Source: Pseudomonadota bacterium
Lineage (GTDB): Bacteria > Pseudomonadota > Gammaproteobacteria > Acidiferrobacterales > Acidiferrobacteraceae
Assembly: GCA_021784755.1 (NCBI GenBank)
Contig: JAJYHM010000056.1
Location: forward strand, 1-54,535
Direction of reading: 5' to 3'
Length of the DNA: 54,535 bases
A program made the translations under genes and the position numbers. This document shows positions 1 to 7,831 of this stretch, piece by piece. The notes beneath the pieces were generated by a model, which was not told the origin of the DNA, searched no databases, and was given only the letters and a program-made list of their open reading frames with translations. Positions within the stretch are counted from its first letter, which is position 1; the number at the start of each line of letters is the position of its first letter.

Positions 1-59
1 GACGGGTACGGGTATGCCCTCACGAAGAGAGCCTTTGACACAGGAGATGCGGGAACAGG

Positions 60-106
60 GGCGGCTTACGCCGCCGCGCTCTCCCTCCCCGGCATCAATG
101 CCGGGG
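60..106 (+). terminator. Two strong hairpins before the algZ-like gene
   Basis: Two perfect inverted repeats lie side by side: GGCGGC-TTAC-GCCGCC at 60-75, and CCCCGGCAT-CA-ATGCCGGGG at 87-106 followed by TTT. The second resembles a short-U-tract rho-independent terminator for a gene upstream of the window. It ends only about 17 bases before the histidine kinase ATG, so it would also sit in that gene's leader. No gene is visible in 1-122. Confidence 0.45.
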
Positions 107-122
107 TTTCCCGGGCCACTGG

Positions 123-1184
123 ATGAAGGACTCGACGAGCTATTTTCTGCCCGACTTCGGTTCTCTCGCCATTGCCGCCAAGGTGCTCCTTATGGCCGAG
201 GCGATCGCCGTGATATTCGCTATCGCCGGAAGTGACAGCCTGGGACTGACTGCGGGCCGCCATTTCCTGTTCCTTTCGGCCTACACCCTCAGCATAGCCC
301 TGGTGAGCTTGGGGTTATGGCGGCTCGTCAACCGCGGATTGCGCCAGTTGTCGGCCATGGTGGGGTCGCTGCTCGTGATCGCGCTCATGATCGTGGCGGT
401 GGTGGCGGTCACGGAGGGCTCCATCAACGGGCTCTACACGCTTGGCATCATCCCCAACCGTTCCCCCGCATGGCAGCTCACCATTTTGATCCACGGCGTC
501 CTGATCGGTACCGTGGTCATGCTGCTTGGCTTGCGCTACCTGTTCGTGTCGCACAAGGCGCAGATCGATGCCAAGCTCGAGCAGGAGGCTCGCATCCAGG
601 CCCTGCAGTCGCGCATTCGACCGCACTTCCTCTTCAATAGCATGAACAGTATCGCAAGCCTTACGCGCAGCGACCCGCCACGCGCCGAGGCCGCGCTCCA
701 GGATCTTGCTGATCTGTTCCGGGTGTTGCTCGCCGATGCCCGCAAGCTCGTGCCGATCTCGGCCGAACAAGAGATATCGCGTCAATACCTAGAGATCGAA
801 AAACTGCGGCTCGGCGACCGGCTCAACGTGCAGTGGACTGTGAGCAACGTTCCCCGTAATGCACTTATTCCAACGCTGACCTTGCAACCGCTCCTCGAAA
901 ACGCCATATATCACGGTATCGAGCCGCGGTTCGGCGGCGGTACGGTCAAAGTCGAGCTCTGGGGAGATAACGCTGAGACGTTGAATGTTCTCATCAGTAA
1001 TCCGATTCCGGAGGTCCGCAAGCACGCCCATGGGCGCGGCAACAAGATCGCCATGGATAATATTCGCCAGAGGCTCGCTTCGCACTTTTCGGATGCGGCC
1101 ACCTTGCAAACGTTCGAGGAAGGCGATCAATATCATGTCAAAATAAAAATGCCTATTGTGAGAAACCAGGGGGGCAGCTACTAA
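123..1184 (+). CDS. algZ: AlgZ/FimS-type sensor histidine kinase (LytS family)
   Basis: This is a 353-residue membrane sensor kinase that would phosphorylate the response regulator encoded next to it. The N-terminal half has about four hydrophobic segments (roughly residues 15-37, 45-68, 78-98 and 118-142) and no separate sensor domain. The cytoplasmic part carries the His_kinase-family box RIRPHFLFNSMNSIASL with the phospho-acceptor His at about 168, and the ATP-binding N-box LLENAIYHGIEPR. This H-box is typical of the LytS/AlgZ group, not of classical HisKA kinases. In Pseudomonas, AlgZ/AlgR controls alginate and type IV pili; the target here is unknown. The ATG at 123 is the only start that keeps the first membrane segment. 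The gene lies 56 bases before its regulator in the same direction, so co-transcription is likely. Confidence 0.85.
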   Translation: MKDSTSYFLPDFGSLAIAAKVLLMAEAIAVIFAIAGSDSLGLTAGRHFLFLSAYTLSIALVSLGLWRLVNRGLRQLSAMVGSLLVIALMIVAVVAVTEGSINGLYTLGIIPNRSPAWQLTILIHGVLIGTVVMLLGLRYLFVSHKAQIDAKLEQEARIQALQSRIRPHFLFNSMNSIASLTRSDPPRAEAALQDLADLFRVLLADARKLVPISAEQEISRQYLEIEKLRLGDRLNVQWTVSNVPRNALIPTLTLQPLLENAIYHGIEPRFGGGTVKVELWGDNAETLNVLISNPIPEVRKHAHGRGNKIAMDNIRQRLASHFSDAATLQTFEEGDQYHVKIKMPIVRNQGGSY

Positions 1185-1240
1185 GCGGAGAGTTCACGAT
1201 GAGAGACACCGGGGCACCAGCTGAACAGAGGAGGGACACA

Positions 1241-1972
1241 ATGAAGGTCCTGATCGTAGACGACGAAAAACTGGCGCGCGATCGGTTGCGGGAGATGGTG
1301 GGGGAGCTCGGCGAACACACGGTGGTGGGCGAGGCCATGAACGGCAGCGAGGCCATCGCCCAGACCGAGCGCCTGAACCCCGACGTGCTGCTCATGGATA
1401 TCCGCATGCCGGGCATGGACGGCCTGGAGGCGGCCATGCATCTCATGGGGCTCGATGCGCCCCCCGGGGTGATCTTCACGACCGCGTACGACCAGCATGC
1501 CCTCGACGCCTTTGAGGTCAATGCCGTCGACTATCTCTTGAAGCCGATCCGCAAGGACCGCTTGGCCAAGGCCCTGAGCAAGGCCGGCAAGCTGAGCCTG
1601 CAACAGCTCCAGGACCTGAATCAGGCGCAGGACTCACCCATTGTTCGCACCCACTTGAGCGTCCATCTGCGCGGCAATATCCGTCTGGTCCCAGTACAGG
1701 ATGTCCTGTACTTCCTAGCGGACAACAAGTATGTGACAGTGCGCACCGCCAGCGAGGAACATCTGATCGAGGACTCGCTCGTGAATCTCGAGCGCGAGTT
1801 TGGCGAGAGTTTTCTACGGATCCACAGGAACGCCCTGGTCGCCACGCCTTATATCAGCGGCATCGAGAAGGACACGAGCGGCACCTGGCATGTCACGCTG
1901 AAGGGCCTCGACAAGCGGCTCGCGGTGAGCCGGCGGCACGCCGCGGCGGTCCGTCGCTGGGCGCGCCGCTAG
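1241..1972 (+). CDS. algR: LytTR-type response regulator (AlgR-like)
   Basis: This is a cytoplasmic DNA-binding response regulator of 243 residues. The receiver domain (about 1-115) starts MKVLIVDDEKLARDRL. It has the acidic pair Asp7/Asp8, the phospho-acceptor Asp53 in LLMDIRMPGMDG, and the conserved Lys101 in VDYLLKPI. The C-terminal half (about 135-240) is a LytTR domain, seen in VLYFLADNKYVTV and SFLRIHRNALV. The open frame continues upstream to 1199, but the ATG at 1241 has a strong AGAGGAGG ribosome site about 7 bases before it and starts the receiver fold exactly, so 1241 is chosen. It is partnered with the AlgZ-like kinase just upstream. LytTR proteins usually bind paired direct repeats; the target sites are not evident here. 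Confidence 0.88.
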   Translation: MKVLIVDDEKLARDRLREMVGELGEHTVVGEAMNGSEAIAQTERLNPDVLLMDIRMPGMDGLEAAMHLMGLDAPPGVIFTTAYDQHALDAFEVNAVDYLLKPIRKDRLAKALSKAGKLSLQQLQDLNQAQDSPIVRTHLSVHLRGNIRLVPVQDVLYFLADNKYVTVRTASEEHLIEDSLVNLEREFGESFLRIHRNALVATPYISGIEKDTSGTWHVTLKGLDKRLAVSRRHAAAVRRWARR

Positions 1973-2017
1973 CCTAAAGGGGAGGCCCCGGCCCCGCCCC
2001 GGGAGATGCTTACCCGT

Positions 2018-2533
2018 TCACATCCGCCAGAGGGCGGCGAGCGGTCGCTCGCCATAGTCCGCGGATTCGAGCGCCAGCCGGTGCTGGCGGATGTCATCCA
2101 GAGTCTCGGCGACGCGCGCGAAGTCTTGCTGGAGCCGCCAGTAGACGCGGGCGCGGTCGCTATGTCTCTCGAAGTCGGCCGTTTGCCCGAAGGCGCTGCG
2201 CCCGTGATCGGCGTAGTAGGATAACTGCCCGCGCGAACGCAACCGCTCCCGAAAGAAGCCGCTCATGAAGAGTGCATATTCGGCCATGTGGCGCACGACG
2301 ATCATCTCGTGGGCGCGGTCCTGCTCCTGAGCGGCCCTTTGTTCGGTGAGAAACTGCACCAGGGCGGTGAGCGGGCGTTTTTCATGGTCGTTCAGCGGAT
2401 AGAGGGCTTCGGTGCGCGCGAAGCGGGTGAGAAGATCGCTGACATAGGCCACGGTGGCGGGTTCTCCGATCCCGGCGCGCCGGAAGCCCTGCTGGATATG
2501 GCGATGAAAAAACTGATAGAGAGTCGGCGTCAC
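2018..2533 (-). CDS. Conserved-looking protein of unknown function
   Basis: I do not recognise a named family. The 171-residue protein is soluble, with no signal peptide or membrane segment. It looks mostly helical and is rich in Arg, His, Phe and Tyr (MTPTLYQFFHRHIQQGF near the start, RVYWRLQQDFARVAETLDD near the end). Translation starts at a GTG preceded by a near-perfect AGGAGG site six bases upstream, which strongly supports a real gene. It converges with algR and is divergent from the hydrolase gene downstream on the plus strand, so it is probably transcribed alone. No regulatory role for the two-component pair can be claimed. Confidence 0.6.
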   Translation of the reverse strand: MTPTLYQFFHRHIQQGFRRAGIGEPATVAYVSDLLTRFARTEALYPLNDHEKRPLTALVQFLTEQRAAQEQDRAHEMIVVRHMAEYALFMSGFFRERLRSRGQLSYYADHGRSAFGQTADFERHSDRARVYWRLQQDFARVAETLDDIRQHRLALESADYGERPLAALWRM

Positions 2534-2720
2534 GATTACCTCCTAACACGATCCCTATGGCTTATTATAGTTGCAGAGCAGCGCGGGACTAGGGGATCGT
2601 GGGACCGCCACCGAAGGCGTGAGCATAAGCGGTGGCGGGGCTACCAGGTGACGGCGTAGCGCCCGCGTTTCATCGGCATGACGAACTGGCGGGGACCTCG
2701 CGCAGTAAAGGAAAAAAAGA

Positions 2721-3284
2721 ATGACCGCAAAGATGCTGGATAGGGATACGGCCCTGATCGTGGTCGATCTGCAAAAAGGAATCGTAAGACAAGCCATGGC
2801 GCATCCCACGCACACGGTTGTGGCGAAGGCTGCGGAATTGGCGGCACATTTCCGGCGTCACGCCTTGCCCGTCGTCCTCGTGAACGTGGAGGGTCGGGCG
2901 CCTGGGCGCGTCGAACGGGGCCCCGTCAGCACGGAGCGCCCGCCCGATTGGGCCGAACTCGTTGCGGAGCTCGGTGCGCAGGCGACGGATCACCGGATCA
3001 CGAAGCGTAGCTGGGGGGCGTTCACCGCAACGGGGCTTGTGGATCTCCTGCGCGCGCGCAAAGTCACGCAGGTCGTGATCGCCGGGATCGCGACCTCCAT
3101 CGGTGTCGAAACCACGGCGCGCCAGGCCTACGAACTCGGGTTCAACGTGACGCTTGCGTGTGATGCGATGACCGATTTCAGTATCGAGTCGCACGACCAC
3201 AGTGTCCAACGCCTCTTCCCGCGCCTGGGTGAGACCGGGACGGTCGCGGAAGTCTTGGCGCTGCTCGCCCGGCGCGACATGTGA
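2721..3284 (+). CDS. Isochorismatase-fold hydrolase, YecD-like
   Basis: This is a 187-residue cytoplasmic protein of the isochorismatase/cysteine-hydrolase fold. The fold signatures are DTALIVVDLQKGIV with the usual Asp (near 13-16), the conserved Lys in ITKRSWGAF, and VVIAGIATSIGVETTARQAY. In nicotinamidases and most relatives the last motif holds the catalytic Cys (AT-x-x-CV). Here that position is Gly, as I recall for the E. coli YecD subgroup (GISTNIGVESTA). A normal Cys-based amidase reaction is therefore unlikely and the substrate is unknown. The stop overlaps the GTG start of the MFS transporter (GTGA), so the two are translationally coupled and may act on the same compound. The start at 2721 follows a purine-rich AAAGGAAAA stretch. 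Confidence 0.8.
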   Translation: MTAKMLDRDTALIVVDLQKGIVRQAMAHPTHTVVAKAAELAAHFRRHALPVVLVNVEGRAPGRVERGPVSTERPPDWAELVAELGAQATDHRITKRSWGAFTATGLVDLLRARKVTQVVIAGIATSIGVETTARQAYELGFNVTLACDAMTDFSIESHDHSVQRLFPRLGETGTVAEVLALLARRDM

Positions 3285-4591
3285 CCGCCGCCGCCCAACC
3301 TCGTTCGCCCCGCCCCTTGAGCGCGACCTTCCGCGCGCTCGCGGCGCGGGATTATCGCCTCTGGGCGGCCGCGGCCCTGGTCTCCAACCTTGGCACCTGG
3401 ATGCAGCGCACGGCCCAGGACTGGCTTGTGCTCACGCAGCTGACCGCTCATAGCGCGGTGGCCTTAGGGCAGGTCACGGCCCTGCAGTTTGCGCCCCAGG
3501 TCCTGCTCTTGCCGTTGATCGGCTACGTCGCCGACCGCCTTGACCGTCGCCGGCTCCTGATCGTTACGCAATCGATCATGGCGGTGCTGGCGCTCACGCT
3601 TGCCGTCCTTGTTCTGACCGGCGCGATCCGCCTGTGGGAGACCTATCTTCTCGCGCTCCTGCTTGGGATCGTCGCCGCTTTCGATTCCCCGGCCCGTGGC
3701 GCTTTTGTAGCGGATCTTGTGCCGCCCCCCGATCTTGCCAACGCGGTCGCTCTCAATTCCCTGTCGTTCAACGTCGCGCGCGCCTGCGGTCCTGCGCTTG
3801 GCGGGATATTGATCGGTGCGCTTGGCACGGGCCCGGTCCTTTTACTCAATGCGGTTTCCTTTGGGGCGGTGCTTGCGGCCTTACGCCGATTGCGGCACTT
3901 ATCCGTCCGCAAGCCCGCGCGTCTCGTCATGGTCCCCCGCGCCTTTGCGGAGGGGCTGCGCTATGTCGCCGCCAAGCCCGAGATCAAGGCCGCCCTCGCG
4001 ATGTTCTTTTTGATGGGGGCGGCCGGAGTCGTCTTCCCGATCCTGATATCGGCCATGACGGTCCGCGTCTTCCATGCCAGCGCCGCGCTTTATGGCTTGC
4101 TGATGTCGTTCATGGCGGCAGGTGCCGTGGGCGGTGCCTTGTTCGCCGCCTCGCGCGCGCCACGATTCCCGGTGTTGCGGTGGGCGGCGGCGCTGCTCGC
4201 CGTGACGGGTGTCGCGGCCGCGGTCGCACCCGGCTTGGTGACGTTCGCCTGCCTGCTCCCGATCCTGGGTTTTGCCATACAGGTCTTCACGACATCCGCC
4301 AACAGCCTGATTCAGTCCTTGGCGGAGCCCGCGCTGCGTGCTCGTCTGCTCGCGCTCATGATTGCCTCGGCCTTAGGGGGCGCCCCGATCGCGGGACCTC
4401 TCGCCGGTTGGATCGCCGACCGCCTGGGTCCGCGGGCGGCCTTCCTCGAGGTCGCCGTGCTCGCGGGCATGGCGCTCGTCGTGGGCCTGCGCCTCCGTCG
4501 TGCCGCAAAGGCGCTTGCCGCGCCCGCCTCTTCGATACCGAGTGAGCGGCCTCCGGTGGCGGCCTCCATCGCGCTGGCGGTCGAGGATTGA
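3281..4591 (+). CDS. MFS transporter, exporter type (EntS-like/DHA3)
   Basis: This is a 436-residue inner-membrane protein with about 12 hydrophobic segments. The N-terminal signature ALVSNLGTWMQRTAQDWLV and the loop GYVADRLDRRRLLI (MFS motif A-like) place it with the major facilitator drug/siderophore exporters of the EntS/DHA3 group. A second copy of the loop motif occurs as GWIADRLGPRAAFLE in the C-terminal half, as expected for the two-fold MFS repeat. The start is the GTG at 3281, which overlaps the TGA of the YecD-like gene by four bases. Substrate cannot be inferred beyond small-molecule efflux. A charged, Pro/Ala-rich tail of about 30 residues ends the protein. Confidence 0.85.
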   Translation: MTAAAQPRSPRPLSATFRALAARDYRLWAAAALVSNLGTWMQRTAQDWLVLTQLTAHSAVALGQVTALQFAPQVLLLPLIGYVADRLDRRRLLIVTQSIMAVLALTLAVLVLTGAIRLWETYLLALLLGIVAAFDSPARGAFVADLVPPPDLANAVALNSLSFNVARACGPALGGILIGALGTGPVLLLNAVSFGAVLAALRRLRHLSVRKPARLVMVPRAFAEGLRYVAAKPEIKAALAMFFLMGAAGVVFPILISAMTVRVFHASAALYGLLMSFMAAGAVGGALFAASRAPRFPVLRWAAALLAVTGVAAAVAPGLVTFACLLPILGFAIQVFTTSANSLIQSLAEPALRARLLALMIASALGGAPIAGPLAGWIADRLGPRAAFLEVAVLAGMALVVGLRLRRAAKALAAPASSIPSERPPVAASIALAVED

Positions 4592-4640
4592 GGTCGGGGC
4601 TCCCGGTTTGGCCCATCGCTTGGCCCCGGAATATCAAGAA

Positions 4641-4668
4641 TTGACAGGCCGGGGGTCAAGGGTATGAT
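4641..4668 (+). promoter_or_regulatory. Sigma70 promoter for purT
   Basis: A consensus -35 TTGACA (4641-4646) and a near-consensus -10 TATGAT (4663-4668) are separated by 16 bases and lie about 39 bases before the purT ATG. An eight-base inverted repeat, ATCAAGAA (4633-4640) and TTCTTGAT (4701-4708), brackets the promoter and initiation region. Confidence 0.7.
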
Positions 4669-4706
4669 GCGCGGCAACCACCCCCACCTCCGCTGCGGAG
4701 TTCTTG

Positions 4707-5912
4707 ATGACAGTTTTGGGCACCCCCTTGACACGCGACGCTATGCGTCTGCTTTTGCTCGGTAGCGGCGAATTGGGTAAAGAGGTCGCCATCGAGGCCC
4801 AGCGGCTCGGTGTCGAGGTCATCGCGGTCGATCGCTACAAAGATGCCCCGGCCCACCAGGTGGCCCACCGCTCCTACGTCATCGATATGCGTGACCCCAA
4901 GGCTGTGCGCGATGTCATCACGCGCGAGCGGCCGGATTTCGTGGTCCCGGAGCTCGAGGCGATCGCCACCGAGACCCTGATGGAGATCGAAAACGAGGGC
5001 CTGGCCGAGGTTATACCGACCGCCCGCGGGGCCTTCCTCACCATGAATCGTGAGGGTATTCGCCGACTGGCCGCCGAGGAGCTCAAGATCCCGACCTCGC
5101 GCTACGCCTTTGCCGGCAGCCTCGAGGAATTGCAGGCGGCGGCTGTCATGGTAGGTTTCCCTTGTGTCGTGAAGCCGGTCATGTCGTCCTCCGGCAAGGG
5201 TCAGTCGGTGGCCGCGAACGAGGCCGAGCTCGTGGCGGCGTGGCACGAGGCCCAGAAGAAGAGCCGGGTGAAGATGGCGCGTGTCATCGTCGAGGCCTTC
5301 ATCGAGTTCCAGTACGAGATTACCTTGCTCACCGTGCGCGCCGCCGGTCCCGGAGGTGTGATCGAGACCCATTTCTGCGAGCCGATTGGCCATCGTCAGG
5401 AGCGCGGGGACTACGTCGAGAGCTGGCAGCCGCAACCCATGAGCGAGAAGGCCCTGTACCGGGCGCGTGAGATGGCGGAGAAGGTGACGGGGGCGCTTGG
5501 GGGGCGCGGCATTTTCGGCTGCGAGTTCTTCGTGAATGAAGATCAGGTCTGGTTTTCGGAGGTGAGTCCACGGCCGCACGACACCGGGCTTGTGACCCTG
5601 GCGAGCCAATATCAGAGCGAGTTCGAGCTGCATGTGCGGGCCATCCTGGGCCTGCCGGTCTCGACTGAGTTGATGCGCCCCGGGGCGAGCGCCGTCATTT
5701 ACGGAAACCAGGACACGACCGGCGTCCGTTTCGGCAACCTGGATCAGGCGCTACGGGTATCCGGCACCAAGCTGCGACTCTTCGGCAAGCCCGAGAGCTT
5801 TGTGCGGCGGCGCATGGGGGTGGCGCTTGCCGTGGCTTCCGATATCGACACCGCGCGCCGTCGTGCCCAGGAGTGCGCGGGTCTCGTCCAAGTCCTCGCC
5901 CCCAAGTCTTGA
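4707..5912 (+). CDS. purT: Formate-dependent phosphoribosylglycinamide formyltransferase PurT
   Basis: PurT is the ATP-grasp enzyme that makes formyl-GAR from GAR, formate and ATP in de novo purine synthesis, an alternative to folate-dependent PurN. The 401-residue protein follows E. coli PurT closely: [20 protein letters not shown] at the N-terminus, then [15 protein letters not shown], the ATP-binding [25 protein letters not shown], and the metal/ATP site [12 protein letters not shown]. The ATG at 4707 gives [14 protein letters not shown], which matches the E. coli start MTLLGTALRPAATR; a TTG three bases earlier is less likely. It has its own promoter and converges with the HEPN gene downstream. 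Confidence 0.96.
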   Translation: MTVLGTPLTRDAMRLLLLGSGELGKEVAIEAQRLGVEVIAVDRYKDAPAHQVAHRSYVIDMRDPKAVRDVITRERPDFVVPELEAIATETLMEIENEGLAEVIPTARGAFLTMNREGIRRLAAEELKIPTSRYAFAGSLEELQAAAVMVGFPCVVKPVMSSSGKGQSVAANEAELVAAWHEAQKKSRVKMARVIVEAFIEFQYEITLLTVRAAGPGGVIETHFCEPIGHRQERGDYVESWQPQPMSEKALYRAREMAEKVTGALGGRGIFGCEFFVNEDQVWFSEVSPRPHDTGLVTLASQYQSEFELHVRAILGLPVSTELMRPGASAVIYGNQDTTGVRFGNLDQALRVSGTKLRLFGKPESFVRRRMGVALAVASDIDTARRRAQECAGLVQVLAPKS

Positions 5913-5963
5913 GTGAGAGGTGACCAGGTTGAGGCAGGGGCGCTAAACTTCAGTACCGCCGCT

Positions 5964-6490
5964 TCATAAGCAGAGCGTGTGCCCTAGACCCCGACGGGGG
6001 GGCGCGCTGCCGCCCAAGAGATCCAGGAAACGCTTGAGGTCTTCCTTCCAAAGATCCCAGGCCTTGCGGGCCCGCACAGCAATGTCGCAGGTCCGCTCCT
6101 TTTCGACCTCAGCCCCATAGAGATTGCGTTCCCGTTGACGGAAGGAGCGAAGCGCATGGATCTCCGTGACACTCGCGGGCTTGAAAACCGCGGGGCGTCT
6201 TCCGACTCGCATGCCCGTTTGCTCGACTAGGTCCCGATGCCACGAATCACCCTGGGGGCAGTAGCCGTCGACATCAATGGCGATGCGTCTCATGATGCGC
6301 TCCCACCCCTGTACACCTTCTCGATCATAGAGGTGATCGCGATCCATCGGACGTCATCAAGGATGGGAGAAAGCGCCTGCATCTCCTGCGCAGAAACCGC
6401 CAGGGTCTTTTCGAGAAGCGCCATCTCCTTCTCGATGCTCGCTTGGTCACGCGCTATGAACGCGCTCAAGGCCTGCGGGTTTACGGCCAA
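5964..6490 (-). pseudogene. HEPN-domain toxin gene, frameshifted
   Basis: Two overlapping reading frames join into one HEPN protein of about 170 residues. The 5' part (TTG at 6490, MAVNPQALSAFIARDQASIE) runs to SMIEKVYRG. The 3' part continues as WERIMRRIAIDVDGYCPQ, DSWHRDLVEQTG, and ends near 5964. The frames meet at AGGGGTGGG, about 6306-6314. One more G there (G4 to G5) would restore YRGWERIM, so loss of one G in a run is the simplest explanation. The region homologous to the catalytic R-x(4-6)-H motif reads FRQRERNLYG, without the His I expect in active relatives (FRHxxRHxY). The gene overlaps the end of the nucleotidyltransferase gene, the usual order for HEPN/MNT toxin-antitoxin pairs. 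It may be dead, phase-variable, or a homopolymer sequencing error. Confidence 0.65.
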
Positions 6491-6750
6491 TCCACCTCAT
6501 CTTGATAGATCACTTCGAACGGCAAGCCGCCCATCCGATCCTCTACACCCGCCTCGAGCGCATACCGCTGCCGGGGATGGGCTAGGCGGGTAACCAAAAA
6601 ATCGACATCCGAGTAGAGCCCGAAACGCCCGTCCGCCAGCGAACCAATGAGGTGAGCCGCAACCCTCTGCTGCGCCAGCCAGTCGAGCACTTCGCGTGCG
6701 CGCGCTTGCGCCACCTCTCCGTCTGGCGAGCCGGTCGGTACAGATCGCAT
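6481..6750 (-). CDS. Minimal nucleotidyltransferase, MntA-like antitoxin
   Basis: This small protein (about 89 residues from the ATG at 6750) has the minimal nucleotidyltransferase signature GSLADGRFGLYSDVDFLV, with the Gly-Ser and the paired Asp-x-Asp metal ligands intact. Such proteins pair with HEPN toxins and neutralise them by adding AMP or other groups near the HEPN active site. Its last codons overlap the HEPN start. The 5' end is uncertain. The frame is open to a GTG at 6798. A second frame from an ATG at 6778 (MDTGPITLFDAICTDRLA) looks more like a true N-terminus but needs a frameshift near 6725 to join the core. Either start leaves the catalytic core complete. Confidence 0.65.
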   Translation of the reverse strand: MRSVPTGSPDGEVAQARAREVLDWLAQQRVAAHLIGSLADGRFGLYSDVDFLVTRLAHPRQRYALEAGVEDRMGGLPFEVIYQDEVDWP

Positions 6751-6994
6751 CAAAAAGCGTGATCGGCCCCGTGTCCATGGCCCAATCTTAGCGAACACTG
6801 ATCTGAAAAACGAGAGCCGCAGTCCACCGCATCGGATATTCCAAAATACCCGGGCGCACCATCCCGGGCCGTCTGCACCGCCAATCTCCCGTGTCCGGGG
6901 CCTAGCTCCATTGGGATCGCCTGAAAGGCGCGACCGATGCGGGAGACGACGACCGCTTCACCCATGGTCGAAATGAACTCTGGCGGTCACTGCG

Positions 6995-7831
6995 TCAGGG
7001 CCCAGGCAAGTCAGCGGCCCGAACTACACGCAACACTTCGCGGACTACGTCGTCGTAGGGCGGCAGCTGGCTCATCTGGTGTGCGAGGCGGTTGGTCCAG
7101 AGACTACGCAGACGGTCTTCCTTGGCAGCAATAGCCTGCTCCATGCCGGCTGCGGTACGTTGTCGCAATGCCAGCTTGGCATCGAGTTCCGCGCGAAGCT
7201 CTGCAATGCGCAGGTCGGTCGCGCCAAACAGATACCAGAGGTCATACAAGTCGCGCGGTTCGTTACGCGCCCGATCGCTCAAGGCCAGCAGCTTTTCAAC
7301 CACGATCTCCTCGATGGCGTAGACCTTGACGGTCGGCCCTGCGGGCAAGTCGTCAAAGCTGTCGTAGGTGCGATGAATCGGACGATCTTGCAGCGGGAAG
7401 CAGAGAACTTCGTTGATGGTGATATCGACCTTCACGTCGTTCGCGGCAGGCAGTGGCCCCTGATAGCGCAGATAAAATGTGTGGTTGTTCTGGTGGCCGT
7501 GGCGGTCTTCGCGATCGAAGGCGATCCGCAAGCCCGAGTCGGCTTCGATGGTCGCGAAGATTTCGTTCAACCCCGCCAGGATATCTTCGAGGGTGGTCGG
7601 ACGGGTTAGCGTGAAGTCCAAGTCTTCAGAAAACCGATAGTCCTCGAACCAGCAGCGTCGCAGGGCCGTACCGCCTTTGAAGGCCAGCACGTCGCGTAAC
7701 GGATGACCGGCCAGACCCGTCAGGAACCAGGCCAGCACGTAATCGCGTTCGATGACGGCCTCGGGGATGCGTCGCCCTAAAGCGGTCACCAGCGTGTTCG
7801 AGATCAGGGAAATGTTGCGTTGAGGAATCAT
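6995..7831 (-). CDS. AbiEii-family nucleotidyltransferase toxin
   Basis: This is the toxin half of a type IV AbiE toxin-antitoxin / abortive-infection pair. Members of the AbiEii family (DUF1814) are DNA polymerase beta-like nucleotidyltransferases; one relative blocks tRNA charging by adding pyrimidines. The 278-residue protein shows the fold motif FKGGTALRRCW, the acidic pair in YRFSEDLDFTL, a later VKVDITINE, and EEIVVEKLLALSDRARNEPRDLYDLW, which is typical of the family. The ATG at 7831 (MIPQRNISLISNT) overlaps the stop of the upstream abiEi gene by one base (TGATG), indicating translational coupling. The frame is full length with no visible defect, unlike the neighbouring HEPN and RelB genes. 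Confidence 0.85.
   Translation of the reverse strand: MIPQRNISLISNTLVTALGRRIPEAVIERDYVLAWFLTGLAGHPLRDVLAFKGGTALRRCWFEDYRFSEDLDFTLTRPTTLEDILAGLNEIFATIEADSGLRIAFDREDRHGHQNNHTFYLRYQGPLPAANDVKVDITINEVLCFPLQDRPIHRTYDSFDDLPAGPTVKVYAIEEIVVEKLLALSDRARNEPRDLYDLWYLFGATDLRIAELRAELDAKLALRQRTAAGMEQAIAAKEDRLRSLWTNRLAHQMSQLPPYDDVVREVLRVVRAADLPGP

Noticed and set aside
4656-5633. Minus-strand frame of 325 codons opposite purT
   Set aside because: Shadow of the GC-rich purT gene, which is certain.
6750-6965. Minus-strand frame of 71 codons upstream of the nucleotidyltransferase
   Set aside because: Starts readable (MGEAVVVSRIGRAF) but no family match and no ribosome site; it overlaps the likely promoter area of the HEPN/MNT operon.
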